From Vulcanimicrobiota bacterium (GTDB taxonomy: Bacteria; Vulcanimicrobiota; Vulcanimicrobiia; Vulcanimicrobiales; Vulcanimicrobiaceae): a DNA stretch of 6,644 nt. Positions 6,506 to 6,644 of the stretch are shown piece after piece. The translations under genes and the position numbers were made by a program. Under the pieces are notes generated by a model. That model did no database searches, was not told the origin of the DNA, and saw only the letters and a program-made list of their open reading frames with translations. The DNA lies in NCBI GenBank assembly GCA_019245995.1, contig JAFAQW010000026.1, forward strand, positions 1-6,644, given 5' to 3'. The stretch's first letter is position 1, and every line of letters starts with the position of its first letter.

Positions 6506-6644
6506 TCGACGTCTACGCGCCACGGCTGCTCGCGCACTGGGCGAACTTTTACGTGATGATTGGGTCGTCCGCCGCAGCGCTTACCGGCTTGATGTTCGTC
6601 GTCATCACATTGGTGACCAACATGGAGCGGGAGGCGCGCACCGA
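6502..6644 (+). CDS. Membrane protein, N-terminal fragment, function unknown
   Basis: The ATG overlaps the TGA of the amine oxidase gene (ATGA, 6502-6505), and the frame stays open to the window edge, giving 47 residues. After a short N-terminus (MIDVYAPRLLAHWANF) comes a hydrophobic stretch FYVMIGSSAAALTGLMFVVITLV (about 16-38), long enough for one membrane helix, followed by charged residues (NMEREART). The segment ANFYVxxGSSAAALTGLMFVVI resembles the start of a widespread family of small uncharacterised bacterial integral membrane proteins, recalled from memory. The right part is missing, so helix number and function are unknown. The tight overlap argues for co-translation with the amine oxidase. 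Confidence 0.75.
   Translation, partial: MIDVYAPRLLAHWANFYVMIGSSAAALTGLMFVVITLVTNMEREART

Noticed and set aside
1..6644. CRISPR array, tRNA, insertion sequence or attachment-site repeats
   Set aside because: I found no spaced direct repeats, no tRNA-like cloverleaf or T-loop sequence in the gaps, no transposase and no terminal inverted repeats.

Overview
The window is about 60-65% GC and gene-dense. It holds eight protein-coding genes, the outer two cut by the window edges, and no RNA genes, mobile elements or CRISPR repeats that I can see. Several proteins look like those of high-GC soil or rock-surface bacteria. The lipoprotein phosphoesterase resembles families I associate with Candidatus Eremiobacteraeota and neighbouring uncultured phyla. 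No phylogenetic marker is present, so that placement is a weak inference.

Left half (1-2686): the start of a short-chain dehydrogenase (PhaB/FabG type) leaves the window leftwards. Divergent from it is an unrecognised 126-residue protein, which meets a PPOX/Nim-type flavin-binding protein tail to tail with a 28-bp overlap. Divergent from that is a predicted lipoprotein of the PLC/AcpA-like phosphoesterase family. It keeps the scaffold of the family but has lost essentially every recognisable active-site residue.

Right half (2683-6644): an OsmC-family peroxiredoxin converges on the phosphoesterase, and the two TAG stops share one CTAG palindrome. Only 43 bp away, on the other strand, begins a co-directional cluster: exonuclease III (xthA), a secreted beta-lactamase-fold serine hydrolase, a flavin amine oxidase with a TTG start, and the start of a membrane protein coupled by an ATGA overlap. 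None of the four cluster genes has a clear Shine-Dalgarno sequence, whereas the genes to the left do.

A loose common theme is redox and damage handling. OsmC removes organic hydroperoxides, ExoIII repairs abasic and oxidised DNA ends, and amine oxidase makes hydrogen peroxide. No defence island or clearly new multi-gene system is visible. The degenerate phosphoesterase is the most unusual item.
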